Source: JAEUMW01 sp963734295
GTDB taxonomy: Bacteria; Pseudomonadota; Gammaproteobacteria; Burkholderiales; JAEUMW01
Length of the DNA stretch: 64,000 bases
Assembly (NCBI GenBank): GCA_963734295.1
Contig: CAVTGS010000015.1
Span: 73,004-137,003, forward strand
Direction of reading: 5' to 3'
Shown here piece after piece: positions 19,164 through 28,367 of the stretch; within the stretch, counting starts at the first letter, position 1, and every line of letters starts with the position of its first letter. The position numbers and the translations under genes are program-made. The notes under the pieces are model-generated. The model worked only from the letters and a program-made list of their open reading frames with translations. It was not told the DNA's origin and did not search any database.

Positions 19164-20924
19164 CTACCGTCGCTCGAGCAGCGCGACGATCTCCTCCGGG
19201 GAGACCGGCGCGCTAAAGAGGTAGCCCTGGGCGAAGTTGCAGCCGGCGCGATTGAGGAACGCCATCTGGTCCTCGGTCTCGACGCCTTCGGCCACCACCT
19301 TGATGTCGAGGCTGCGGGCGAGCGCGATGATCGCCTCGACGATCGCGGCGTCGTCGCTGTCGACGGCGATGTCGCGCACGAAGGAGCGATCGATCTTGAG
19401 CACGTCGAGGGGAAAGCGCTTGAGGTAGCTCAGACTGGAGTAGCCGGTCCCGAAGTCGTCGACCGAGATGCTGATGCCCTTGGACTTGAGGTCGTCGAGC
19501 GTCGCGATGGCGCTTTCCGCGTTCTCCATGACATCGCTTTCGGTGATCTCGATCTCCAGGCACTGCGGGGGCACGCCGGTCTCGGACAGGATACGGTGGA
19601 TAGTCTCCGCCAGGTTGCGCTGGCGGAACTGACAGGCGGACAGGTTGACCGCGACCGGCAACTCGATGCCGAGGTCGCGCCAGGTGCGGATCTGTTCGCA
19701 CGCCGTCCTCAGCACCCACTCGCCGATCGGAATGATGAGACCGGTCTCCTCCGCGACCGGAATGAAACGCTCCGGCGAGACGAGACCGAGGCTCGGATGC
19801 TGCCAGCGCAGGAGCGCCTCGACGCCGATGATGCTGCCGCTCTCGAGGTCGATCTTCGGTTGGTAGAGCAGATAAAGCTCGTTGCGCTGTTCGGCGTTGC
19901 GCAGGCCCTGTTCGATCGCGAGCCGCTCCTGAACCTGAACGTTGAGGTCGGCGGTATAGAACTGGTAGTTGTCGCCGCCGTAGCGCTTGGCGCTGTACAT
20001 GGCGGCGTCCGCGTTGCGGATCAGCGCTTCGGCATCCGCCGCATCGGCGGGGAAAAGGCTCACCCCGATGCTCGCCGATACGCACACCTCCTGCCCTTTG
20101 AGTTGCGTCGGCGGCGCGAGGCTGTCGAGTATCTTCTGCGCCGCGGCGGCCGCGCCCCGCGCGTCGCTCAGGTTGGGCAGGACGACCATGAACTCGTCGC
20201 CGCCCAAGCGGGCGACCGTGTCGCCTTCGCGCGTGCAGCTCGCAAGGCGTGTGGCGGCCTCCCGCAACATCTCGTCGCCGGCCGCGTGGCCGAGCGTGTC
20301 GTTGACCACCTTGAGGCGGTCGAGGTCGACGAAGAGCGCGGCTACCAGGTGACCGTGGCGTCGTGCCTGTGCGAGGGCCACGTCGAGCCGGTCGTGCAGC
20401 AGCGAACGGTTGGGCAGGTCGGTCAGGAAATCGTGATGCGCCAGGTGCTCGATCTGCCGCTCGGCAGCCTTGCGGCGCGTGATGTCGCGCGAAGTGAGCA
20501 CGACGCCCCGCACATGCGGGTAGTCGAGCAGGTTGTTGCCTACCGCCTCGAGCCAGATCCACGACCCGTTTGCGTGCCGGTAGCGGAACTCGATCGACGC
20601 CGGCGTCCCCTTGCCGTGCACGACGATGTCGAAGGCCTTGCGGACGCGGCCAACGTCGCGCGGATGAACCGACTCCCACGGGCTGTGACCGATGAGCGCG
20701 CCGGGCGGACGACCGAGCACGCGCGAGGCCGAAGGCGCCTCGAAGGTCGTGATCCCGTTCGCGTCATGAATGGTGATGATGTCGGCCGAGTTCTGGACCA
20801 GGGCCCTGAAGCGGGCGTCCGAATCCTTGGGCGACGGCACCGGGGTGCGCAGCAGCCGGGCGTGGGACGACCATCCCGCGGTGGCGGCGGACCGGATCGA
20901 GAGGCTGCAGCTGGCGTCGTCCAT
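19164..20924 (-). CDS. PAS-GGDEF-EAL signalling protein
   Basis: A 586-residue protein that controls cyclic-di-GMP. A PAS domain occupies about residues 38-150 (FRALVQNSADIITIHD, RYRHANGSWIWLEAVGN). The GGDEF domain (about 165-325) has an intact RLGGDEF signature and HDFLTDLPNR start. The EAL domain (about 340-585) keeps VEALLRW, NLSACQF, EITESD, DDFGTGYSSLSYLK and AEGVET, so phosphodiesterase activity is likely. There is no signal peptide or membrane helix, so it is cytoplasmic. Whether the cyclase half works cannot be told. It is divergent from the phosphoesterase gene at 21289. Confidence 0.95.
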   Translation of the reverse strand: MDDASCSLSIRSAATAGWSSHARLLRTPVPSPKDSDARFRALVQNSADIITIHDANGITTFEAPSASRVLGRPPGALIGHSPWESVHPRDVGRVRKAFDIVVHGKGTPASIEFRYRHANGSWIWLEAVGNNLLDYPHVRGVVLTSRDITRRKAAERQIEHLAHHDFLTDLPNRSLLHDRLDVALAQARRHGHLVAALFVDLDRLKVVNDTLGHAAGDEMLREAATRLASCTREGDTVARLGGDEFMVVLPNLSDARGAAAAAQKILDSLAPPTQLKGQEVCVSASIGVSLFPADAADAEALIRNADAAMYSAKRYGGDNYQFYTADLNVQVQERLAIEQGLRNAEQRNELYLLYQPKIDLESGSIIGVEALLRWQHPSLGLVSPERFIPVAEETGLIIPIGEWVLRTACEQIRTWRDLGIELPVAVNLSACQFRQRNLAETIHRILSETGVPPQCLEIEITESDVMENAESAIATLDDLKSKGISISVDDFGTGYSSLSYLKRFPLDVLKIDRSFVRDIAVDSDDAAIVEAIIALARSLDIKVVAEGVETEDQMAFLNRAGCNFAQGYLFSAPVSPEEIVALLERR

Positions 20925-21288
20925 AGCGCGTGGGAGCTACGCAGGAAGCGTGCGACTGGGTGCCGAGCGCGTCGCGATCGCGGTGACCCGCCCGAAAACC
21001 CCGGCCGTGCAGCGAGCGCAGCCAGCGTCGCGCTCGGGCGTGCGGCGCGAGCGCGGGCCGGGACTGTCGATCGACCGACGCCAGCGACGAGAATCCGGTC
21101 GCGCGTCACCCCGTCGCGGGCGTCCAAGCCAACACTCGTCACCACCGGACGCTGCGCGGACCCTTCGTGTTACCTTGAGGTTGCAACCGGAGCGACGGGC
21201 GCACGGCCCTCCCACCAGAACACCTCCCCCAACACGATCGGGCCGTGTCGATCCGGAACCATTGAACAAGCGCCAGGGGAGACGCTCC
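20925..21288. other. Divergent intergenic region
   Basis: These 364 bases separate the GGDEF-EAL gene (minus) from the phosphoesterase gene (plus). The plus-strand frame stays open through here, but its translation is arginine-rich and low in complexity, and a good GGGGAGA site places the real start at 21289. I see no further gene, no strong hairpin and no clear promoter. Confidence 0.5.
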
Positions 21289-22266
21289 ATGAGGTCACCG
21301 GAAATCACCGCCGAAGAGCAGGCCGCGCTCGCGGCCCTCGAGTCGCGGCTCGGTCATCTGCACGTGCGGCAGCGTCTCGGGCTCGAGCGCGACCATGAAG
21401 CGCAGGTGTTTCGGCGCGGAACCCACTTTTTCCACCTCGAGAACTGGTACTCGATGCACGGCCTGATTCGCGGCAGCCTGCGGCTTGCGGGCCTGCATGC
21501 GCGCGGCCGCCGCAATGCCCTCGACATCCAGGTGCGCCGCCACGACGTACCCCTCGCGAAACTGCCGCCGGCGTTCGACGGCTTCACGATCCTGCATCTG
21601 TCCGACCTGCACGTCGATTCCAGCACCGAGTTCGTGACTGCCCTCGCGGATTGCGTGCACCCGCTGGATTACGACCTATGCGTGCTGACCGGCGACTACC
21701 GTACCCGAACGTTCGGGCCGTTCGCGGCGACGCTCGCCGGGCTCGAGCGGCTGCGCCACGCGATCAAGGGTGACCCTTACGCGGTGCTGGGCAATCACGA
21801 CACGATCCGACTCGTGCCGGGCATGGAGGCGATGGGCTATCGATTGCTGCTCAACGAGTGGACGAAGCTCACGCGCGGCACAGACGCGATCTATCTCTCG
21901 GGCATCGACGACGCGCATTACTACCGCATGGAGAACTTCCACCGCGCCGGCCACGACATCCCCCGCGGTGCCGTGTCGATCCTGCTGTCCCACACGCCCG
22001 AGGTGTACCAGCGCGCGGCTCACGCCAACTACGACCTCATGCTATGCGGGCACACGCACGGCGGACAGATCTGTCTTCCGGGAGGAGTGCCGGTACTCAC
22101 CGACGCCGACAGTCCGCGCCGGCTGGCGCGCGGCGCCTGGCGCCATCACGGCATGGTCGGCTACACGTCGGTAGGCGCGGGTACCTCCATCGTGGACGTG
22201 CGCTTGAACTGCGCCCCCGAGGTCACGCTGCACCGCCTTCGTCGCGCGGCAGGCAGCCCTCAATAG
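21289..22266 (+). CDS. YkuE-like metallophosphoesterase
   Basis: A 325-residue calcineurin-like phosphoesterase. The start MRSPEITAEEQ has GGGGAGA about 7 nt upstream. Metal-binding motifs occur in order: ILHLSDLHVDSS (D-x-H), LTGDYRT (GD), VLGNHDTI (GNHD), ILLSHTPEV and LCGHTHGGQI (GHTHGG). This is the arrangement of the YkuE/YaeI group, some of which act on lipid A precursors or UDP-sugars; the substrate here is unknown. It lacks a signal peptide. Its last 7 bases overlap the convergent CarS-like gene. Confidence 0.88.
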   Translation: MRSPEITAEEQAALAALESRLGHLHVRQRLGLERDHEAQVFRRGTHFFHLENWYSMHGLIRGSLRLAGLHARGRRNALDIQVRRHDVPLAKLPPAFDGFTILHLSDLHVDSSTEFVTALADCVHPLDYDLCVLTGDYRTRTFGPFAATLAGLERLRHAIKGDPYAVLGNHDTIRLVPGMEAMGYRLLLNEWTKLTRGTDAIYLSGIDDAHYYRMENFHRAGHDIPRGAVSILLSHTPEVYQRAAHANYDLMLCGHTHGGQICLPGGVPVLTDADSPRRLARGAWRHHGMVGYTSVGAGTSIVDVRLNCAPEVTLHRLRRAAGSPQ

Positions 22267-22749
22267 GGCCGGTCGCGGATATTGAGTCGAAAGAGCAGCT
22301 GCGACAGGAGGACCGCGAGCAACACGAACGCGGCCACCAGCACCACGATCTCGAGCGGCGTCAGACCGAGCCGCGTCTTGAAGAGCAGCAGCGGCAGCAG
22401 CGCCTCGGGAACTTGATCCATGCCGAACGCCTCGGCATGCGGCTCGAGCTTGAGGCGGCGCTTGAGGAAGCTCGACAAGAGGTCGCCCGCCAGGGACGCG
22501 GCGGCGAATCCGGCCCCCACCTCCCAGTCGAAACCCAGCAGCGGCGCAGACGAGCGCGGTGCAGCCGACCGACGCCACCACGCCGCGAATCGTCTTGCAG
22601 GCGCCGAAGAGCGGCGCGCCGTCGTGCAGTCTGACCCCGCCGTCGAGCGGCGCAGCGAGCCGCGCGCCCAGTAGTTTCGTTGCGATGATCGGAGCCCCGT
22701 TGGCGACGGCGAGGAGCACCATGAGGTGGAGCAGCAGCAGATGGTCCAT
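22260..22749 (-). CDS. CarS/DUF46-like CTP-dependent membrane enzyme (one frameshift)
   Basis: A polytopic membrane protein of about 163 residues when one frameshift near 22540 is repaired. The N-terminal part, MDHLLLLHLMVLLAVANGAPIIA, is followed by the family's conserved pattern GGVRLHDGAPLFGACKTIRGV. The second part, in the next frame, reads LLGFDWEVGAGFAAASLAGDLLSSFLKRR and FGMDQVPEALLPLLL. This is the CDP-archaeol synthase (PF01864) family. Bacterial members are not expected to make archaeol; transfer of CMP to another lipid alcohol is possible. A base missing around GCCGCTGCTG explains the shift. Confidence 0.78.
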
Positions 22750-22968
22750 GATCTTCCGGTCGACCACTTTCGCGCGCGTGAGTTGCCGGTCCGCGTCCCC
22801 TCGATCTCGATCGCGCAACGTGCGAGGTGCGCGCGGGCGTTGTAGACTTCCCCGCCCGCAGCCGGATTTCTCCGCCGTCGCCCGCTGTCTTAGTAAATCC
22901 CGACACGGCCCGGGGCGGCAACCAGAGCCCGGCAAAACGACACTCCAGCGCGCACAAAGGAGGTTCCC

Positions 22969-23630
22969 ATGTCATTGCGTATCGGCGACACAGCACCCGA
23001 CTTCACCGCCAGCACCACCCAGGGCACGCTTCGCTTCCACGACTGGATCGGCGGATACCTGGACGATCCTGTTCTCGCATCCCAAGGACTTCACCCCGGT
23101 CTGCACGACCGAACTCGGCTACATGGCGAAACTGAAACCGGAGTTCGACCGGCGCAACACCAAGCTCATCGGACTGAGCGTGGACCCGGTGGACAGCCAC
23201 GAGAAGTGGGCCAAGGACATCGAGGAGACCCAGGGACAGGCGCCGAACTACCCGCTGATCGGCGATCCGGACCTGAGCGTGGCGAAGCTCTACGACATGC
23301 TGCCGGCCGGGCGCGGGCACCACTTCCGAGGGGCGGACGCCCGCCGACAACCTGACCGTGCGGTCGGTGTTCATCATCGGTCCGGACAAGAAGATCAAGG
23401 CGATGCTCACCTACCCGATGACGACCGGCCGCAACTTCGACGAGGTGCTGCGCCTCCTTGATTCGATCCAGCTTACCGCGACGCACAAGGTCGCCACACC
23501 GGTGAACTGGAAGCCGGGCGAGGACGTCATCATCGCCGGCTCGGTCTCCGACGAGGAAGCGAAACAGAGATTCCCGCAGGGCTGGAAGGCGCCGAAGCCC
23601 TATCTGCGCATCGTTCCCCAGCCGAAGTAA
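22969..23630 (+). CDS. 1-Cys peroxiredoxin, Prx6 type (two frameshifts)
   Basis: The start MSLRIGDTAPDFTAST has an AGGAGG site. An extra G near 23053 and another in a GGG near 23310 break the frame. Repaired, the protein is about 219 residues: HDWIGDTWTILFSHPKDF, the peroxidatic Cys in TPVCTTEL, LSVDPVDSHEKW, and the Prx6-type C-terminus PVNWKPGEDVIIAG ending LRIVPQPK. It reduces peroxides with thiol. The resolving cysteine of 2-Cys enzymes is absent, as usual here. All key parts are present, so sequencing error is the likelier cause of the shifts. Confidence 0.88.
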
Positions 23631-23762
23631 GAAGTAAAGAGACCCGTCCGCTGCCCTGACCCGCGCGGCCCCGCAGCGCGAGCTTTTGTAACACTCTGGC
23701 GCTATCTTTATGGGTTCGGCGCGGGGGTCGGGCGCCGTCTGAACCCACGGAGGAGGCTCGCC

Positions 23763-25679
23763 ATGCAGAAGCGGAAGCGCTTTACGGAGCGTGAGGTCAG
23801 CAGGGGACTGCTCGTCGAGCGGGCGACGCGTGGGGTGGAGCAGCTGCGCCGCGCCGCGCTGGCGGCAGAGGAGGAATTCGGCGCCGAGCTCGGCCTGACG
23901 GCGCCCGAACTGCGCGAGAGCGCGTACAACCTCGTCCACTACCTGTCGGTTCGCCGTCACGATGTACGGCCGCTTCAGGACGACCTGAGCCGCCTGGGAT
24001 TGAGCTCCCTCGGAAGGATGGAGGCGCACGTGATGGCCTCGTTGAATGCCGTGCTGGCTGCGCTCTACGCGCTGCGCGGGCAGCCTGTCCCCGAGGAGAT
24101 TCAGGCCCCGCAATCGATCAACTTCGACACCGGCGACGCGATTCTTGCGGAGCACGCCAGCGCCATCCTGGGTCCGAGCGGCGAGGGCAGCATGACGCGG
24201 ATCATGGTGACGATGCCGAGCGAAGCGGCCGACGACCCCGATCTGATCCGCGACCTCATTGCCGGAGGAATGGGGGTGGTGCGCATCAACTGCGCCCACG
24301 ACGAGCCACGCGTGTGGGAGCGCATGGTGAAACACCTGCGTCGGGCCGAGCGCGAGGCGGGCCGCACCTGTCGGGTGTCGTTCGATCTGGCCGGCCCGAA
24401 GCTGCGCACGGGGGAGATCGCGCCCGGGCCGGAGGTCGCCAAGTGGCGCCCCGAGCGGGACCGCCTGGGCATGGTGGTCGAACCCGCGCGCGTTCGCTTT
24501 GTTGCGCAGGTCGACGACACCGAACAGGACGAGCCCGGCATCCCGGTCGAAGGCGACATCGTCGGCGAAGCGAATGCCGGCGACGTGATCGAGCTTACCG
24601 ACACCCGCGGTCGCGAGCGTTCCCTGGAGGTGGTCGCGGCCAGAAAGGGCGAGTGCACGTGCGAAACGGACTCCACCGCTTACGTCGTGCCGGGTACGCC
24701 GCTCAAGCTCGTGCGCAAAGGCAAGACGGTGGCCAAGGGGTCGATCGGTGCGCTGCCGCCCGCGCCCCAGTGGATCGCGCTGCGCGAGGGCGACCTGCTC
24801 GACGTGGTGCGAGGCGACGAACCCGGGCGCGACGCGGTGCACGATGAAGACGGCAGCATCCTCGAGCCCGCCACTGTCTCTTGCTCGCTGCCGGAGGTGT
24901 TCCGCAGCGTGCGCGTCGGCGAGCGCATCCTCTTCGACGACGGCAAGATCGGGGGCGTGATCCGCGCCGTCACCGACGACCGCCTGCGCGTCGAGATCGC
25001 CAGCGCCGTGGGGGGTGTCGCCAAACTCCGCAGCGAGAAGGGCATCAACCTGCCGGACTCGATCCTGGAGCTGCCTGCCTTGACCGAGAAAGACATCGAG
25101 GATCTTGCCTTCGTGGCCAAGCACGCGGACATGGTCGCCCTCTCCTTCGTGCAGCGTCCGGAGGACATCGACGCCCTGCATGCGGAGCTCGCACGCCTGG
25201 AGGCCCCTCGCCTCGGCGTCGTGCTGAAGATCGAGACTCAGGCCGCCTTCAACCGTCTGCCGGAGCTACTGCTCGGCGCGATCCGCCGACCACCCGTTGC
25301 CGTGATGGTCGCTCGCGGCGATCTCGGCGTGGAAGTGGGATTCGAGCGGCTATCCGAGGTGCAGGAGGAAATTCTCTGGCTGTGCGAGGCCGCGCACGTC
25401 CCCGTGATCTGGGCGACGCAGGTGCTCGAGTCGCTGGCGAAGGGCGGCATGCCATCGCGGGCAGAGGTCACGGACGCCGCGATGGCCGGCCGCGCCGAGT
25501 GCGTCATGCTCAACAAGGGTCCCTACATCCGCGAGACGCTGCGCTTCCTGACGGACGTCCTGCTCCGCACGCAGGCGCACCACCAGAAGAAATCGGCCCG
25601 GCTGAGAAAGCTCAACGTCTCGGACTCGACGCTGCGAGCAAAGCGCGCCGCCAGCACCGCCGAAGCGGAAGAGAGCTGA
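23763..25679 (+). CDS. Pyruvate-kinase-like protein with N-terminal extension
   Basis: A 638-residue protein. About 140 N-terminal residues are a helical extension unknown in normal pyruvate kinase. The kinase barrel follows: RIMVTMPSEA, GGMGVVRINCAHD (R174, N176), SFDLAGPKLRTGEI, a B domain enlarged to over 150 residues, SEKGINLPD, ALSFVQRPEDI, LKIETQAAF, VARGDLGVEVGFE and IWATQVLESL. The usual NFSHG motif is NCAHD here. The allosteric C-terminal domain is missing; the sequence ends in a basic tail. It may be a true kinase or a relative with another role. It has its own GGAGG site. Confidence 0.85.
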   Translation: MQKRKRFTEREVSRGLLVERATRGVEQLRRAALAAEEEFGAELGLTAPELRESAYNLVHYLSVRRHDVRPLQDDLSRLGLSSLGRMEAHVMASLNAVLAALYALRGQPVPEEIQAPQSINFDTGDAILAEHASAILGPSGEGSMTRIMVTMPSEAADDPDLIRDLIAGGMGVVRINCAHDEPRVWERMVKHLRRAEREAGRTCRVSFDLAGPKLRTGEIAPGPEVAKWRPERDRLGMVVEPARVRFVAQVDDTEQDEPGIPVEGDIVGEANAGDVIELTDTRGRERSLEVVAARKGECTCETDSTAYVVPGTPLKLVRKGKTVAKGSIGALPPAPQWIALREGDLLDVVRGDEPGRDAVHDEDGSILEPATVSCSLPEVFRSVRVGERILFDDGKIGGVIRAVTDDRLRVEIASAVGGVAKLRSEKGINLPDSILELPALTEKDIEDLAFVAKHADMVALSFVQRPEDIDALHAELARLEAPRLGVVLKIETQAAFNRLPELLLGAIRRPPVAVMVARGDLGVEVGFERLSEVQEEILWLCEAAHVPVIWATQVLESLAKGGMPSRAEVTDAAMAGRAECVMLNKGPYIRETLRFLTDVLLRTQAHHQKKSARLRKLNVSDSTLRAKRAASTAEAEES

Positions 25680-25703
25680 CCCGCGGGGACGATCGCCGCC
25701 GAA

Positions 25704-26615
25704 TCAACCCTCGCCGATCGCCTCGATGGCCTTGCGGACGATCGACGCCGAGCGCCGGAAGGCTTCCTGCTCCTCGGCGCTCAGGTCGGGCGAGAGCGTG
25801 AAGTGCACGCCGCCCCGCCCGATGACCGCGGGCAGGCTCAGGCACATATCGGTCACGCCGCAGAATCCGCCGATGCGCACGCTGACCGGCAGCGTCGCGC
25901 ACAGGTCGCGCACGATGGCCTCCACGATGCCGCGCACGGCCATCGCGACGGCGTAGTTGGTATAGCCCTTCGTCCGCAGAACCTCGAATGCGGTCTCTTT
26001 CGCCTGCTCCAGCATCTTGTACCGCGCCGGCGTCGCGTCGATGTGCTCGCCACCGGCGGTGGCGATGCTGAGCGCCGCGAACTGACTGTCGCCGTGTTCG
26101 CCCAGTATGTAGGCGCGGATGTCCACGGGATGAATGCCGACCTGCTGGCTCAGGATGTCGCGGAACCGGGCCGAGTCGACGAGCGTGCCCGTGCCGATCA
26201 CGCGCTGCCAGGGAAATTCCGAAAGCCGAAGGATGTACCAGGTCATCGCGTCGACCGGGTTGGTGACGTTCACGATGATGGCATCGGGGCTCAGGGCGGC
26301 TAGCCGCGGCACCAGGTCGCGCATCAGGGCCGCGTTGCCGGCGACGAGCTCGCAGCGATCGACCATTTGCGGCGGCATGGGGACGCTCGCGCACATGACC
26401 AGTATGTCCGAGCCGGCGGTGTCTGCCATCGCGCCCGCCCGGATCGCGACGCGGTACGGCGTGAAGGCGCACGCCTGTTCGATGTCGAGCGCGTTCGCCC
26501 GCGCCACCGCGCCGCTGCGATTCCAGAGCACGAGCTCGGCTGCGAGCCCCTCCTCGGCGAGCACGAAGGCAACGGTGGCGCCGACCCTGCCGATACCGAT
26601 GACGGAGATCTTCAT
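25704..26615 (-). CDS. Lactate/malate dehydrogenase family protein
   Basis: A 303-residue NAD-dependent 2-hydroxyacid dehydrogenase. The start MKISVIGIGRVGATVAF provides the G-x-G-x-x-G dinucleotide site. NPVDAMT, GTGTLVDSARFRD and the catalytic GEHGDSQ are intact. In the substrate loop (CASVPMPPQMVDR) the position that is Gln in lactate and Arg in malate dehydrogenases appears to be Met, by my alignment to the conserved Arg. The substrate is therefore uncertain; a branched or larger 2-oxoacid is possible. Confidence 0.87.
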   Translation of the reverse strand: MKISVIGIGRVGATVAFVLAEEGLAAELVLWNRSGAVARANALDIEQACAFTPYRVAIRAGAMADTAGSDILVMCASVPMPPQMVDRCELVAGNAALMRDLVPRLAALSPDAIIVNVTNPVDAMTWYILRLSEFPWQRVIGTGTLVDSARFRDILSQQVGIHPVDIRAYILGEHGDSQFAALSIATAGGEHIDATPARYKMLEQAKETAFEVLRTKGYTNYAVAMAVRGIVEAIVRDLCATLPVSVRIGGFCGVTDMCLSLPAVIGRGGVHFTLSPDLSAEEQEAFRRSASIVRKAIEAIGEG

Positions 26616-26789
26616 GGCCGATCGGAGGCAACCGCCCTGCCGCAGCGCTTCATCGTCCTGACCCCATGTTGTCGAGTGTGCTGCTGCACCCGGGCAACCA
26701 TAGCGAAGGAAGCGCGTCACGGCAATCGGAACCGCCTCGACCGCTGGGCTATAATTTGGCCATCCCCCGCGTCACCCTATCCTTCCCAC

Positions 26790-27638
26790 ATGAACACGAA
26801 CCGGGTCTGGTTACTCCTTGCCGCCGTATTGATCGCGATCACCGCGGCGGTGTATCTGTGGCGGCAGAGCGAGTCGGAACAGCCCCGCCCCACCCCGCCG
26901 GCGCAGCCCGAGCCCCTTGCCGAAGCCCCGCCCCCACCCGCGCCGCCGCCAGCACCAGCCGAACCGCAGGCTCTCCATCCGATCGAGACCGCGCAGCAGC
27001 AACTCGGGGCAGAAGGTTCGACAGCGCCGGAGGCCGCCGCGGCGCCGACGCTCGACGAGAGCGACACCGCCATGCAGGAAGCGCTCGCGGGCCTCTACGG
27101 TGGGCAAGCGCCCGGGCAGTTCTTCTACCTGAACGATATCGTGCGCCGCATCGTCGTCACGGTGGACAATCTGCCGCGTAAACAGGTGGCCTCGCGGCTT
27201 TCTCCCATGAAGCCGCCCGGCGGTCTCTTCGTCACCCGGGGCGAAGCGGGAAGCCTCTACCTGAGCCCGGAGAACTACGCGCGTTACGCCCCGTATGTAC
27301 GGCTGTTGCTAAGCGCCGATCCGAAGCAGGTCGTCGCGGCGTACGTGCGCCTGTACCCGCTCTTCCAGCAGGCGTACCAGGAGTTGGGCTACCCCAAGGG
27401 CTATTTCAACGACCGCCTGGTCGAGGTGATCGACCATCTGCTCGCGACCCCGAACGTCGAGGGACCGATCAGGCTCGTGCAGCCTCGAGTCCTCTACCAG
27501 TTCGAAGACCCGAAACTGGAGGCCCTCTCGGCCGGGCAGAAATCGCTGATCCGCATGGGCAGCGAGAACGCGGCCAAGGTGAAGAGCGCGCTGATCGGCA
27601 TCCGCCAGGCCGTGACCGGACAGCCTCCGCCGCAGTAA
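26790..27638 (+). CDS. DUF3014 membrane-anchored periplasmic protein
   Basis: A 282-residue protein with one N-terminal membrane anchor (VWLLLAAVLIAITAAVYLW), a proline-rich linker of about 60 residues (APPPPAPPPAPAEPQ) and a globular C-terminal domain. That domain has the DUF3014 features: FFYLNDIVRRIVVTVDNL, FVTRGEAGSLYLSPENYARY, YVRLYPLFQQAYQELGYP and FNDRLVEVIDHLL. The function is unknown. The layout suggests a periplasmic domain held off the inner membrane. The start at 26790 follows the signal-anchor logic. Confidence 0.9.
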   Translation: MNTNRVWLLLAAVLIAITAAVYLWRQSESEQPRPTPPAQPEPLAEAPPPPAPPPAPAEPQALHPIETAQQQLGAEGSTAPEAAAAPTLDESDTAMQEALAGLYGGQAPGQFFYLNDIVRRIVVTVDNLPRKQVASRLSPMKPPGGLFVTRGEAGSLYLSPENYARYAPYVRLLLSADPKQVVAAYVRLYPLFQQAYQELGYPKGYFNDRLVEVIDHLLATPNVEGPIRLVQPRVLYQFEDPKLEALSAGQKSLIRMGSENAAKVKSALIGIRQAVTGQPPPQ

Positions 27639-27889
27639 GGTGTCGTAACCTGGATTCGCCCTGACTGACAACGTCTGCTGGCTTCGAAGTCCACTCTGTT
27701 CGAAGTCCGTACTCGACCCGTTTGCGACATTCGCCTTTCCCGACAGCAGACACTCAACCGCGGCGATAGCCGACGCTCGGGCGGCTCGTAGCGTTCGCGA
27801 TCAGGGGCCGGACACAACCAAACGCAGCGCCGCTTGTGGACGGTCCGCGCTGAACTCAACGGCGGCTTCCGAACCATCCATCCCGCGCG

Positions 27890-28354
27890 TTACGGTGTCG
27901 GTACTACCTCGTAATACACGCCGCTCGAGCCGAAGTACGGCTTGTACCACGTCGGCCCGCTCTGATAGTAGTTCACGCCGTTCACGACCATGCTGGTTGA
28001 GCCGGCCGGCAGTGCCGCGACCTGGGTCCCGATCGGCAGATTGCCCTGCGTGCGATATGCCGGCTGCTGAACGACCACCGTCGCGGGCTGCTGGACCACT
28101 ACCGTAGCGGGTCGCGAGGCGTTGGCGATCGCTGCCCCCGCCATAGCTCCGACGGCCAGCCCTGCCACCGCACCTGCCGCCGCCCCGCATCCGTAGCATC
28201 CACCGTGGTAATAGGGGTGGAAATAGGCAGCGCCATGATAGTAGCCGCCGCGATGCCAACCGCCGGCTGCGATCCACGCGTTGGCATCGTGTAAAGGAGC
28301 GAGTCCGCTTGCCGTCACTGCGACGCCGAGGATGACTGTCTTCAATGGTTTCAT
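27890..28354 (-). CDS. Secreted glycine/histidine/tyrosine-rich protein, DUF6515-like
   Basis: A 154-residue exported protein beginning MKPLKTVILGVAVTASG with likely cleavage after DANA. A low-complexity GWHRGGYYHGAAYFHPYYHGG region comes next (quoted in part), then a small-residue hydrophobic stretch (AVAGLAVGAMAGAAIA), a direct repeat ATVVVQQPATVVVQQPA, and a C-terminal domain with VVNGVNYYQSGPTWYKPY. Such proteins are small envelope or surface proteins of unknown role. Its start is 14 nt after the DUF2092 gene's stop, so the two are probably co-transcribed. Confidence 0.75.
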   Translation of the reverse strand: MKPLKTVILGVAVTASGLAPLHDANAWIAAGGWHRGGYYHGAAYFHPYYHGGCYGCGAAAGAVAGLAVGAMAGAAIANASRPATVVVQQPATVVVQQPAYRTQGNLPIGTQVAALPAGSTSMVVNGVNYYQSGPTWYKPYFGSSGVYYEVVPTP

Positions 28355-28367
28355 CGGATGGCTCCTT

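Noticed and set aside
19062..21398. 778-residue plus-strand open frame
   Set aside because: It is antisense to the PAS-GGDEF-EAL gene. The translation has no domain and is rich in Arg and Glu as expected for the complement of a GC-rich gene.
23166..25181. 671-residue minus-strand open frame
   Set aside because: It lies opposite the peroxiredoxin and pyruvate-kinase-like genes, whose frames show clear conserved motifs. Its own translation shows none.
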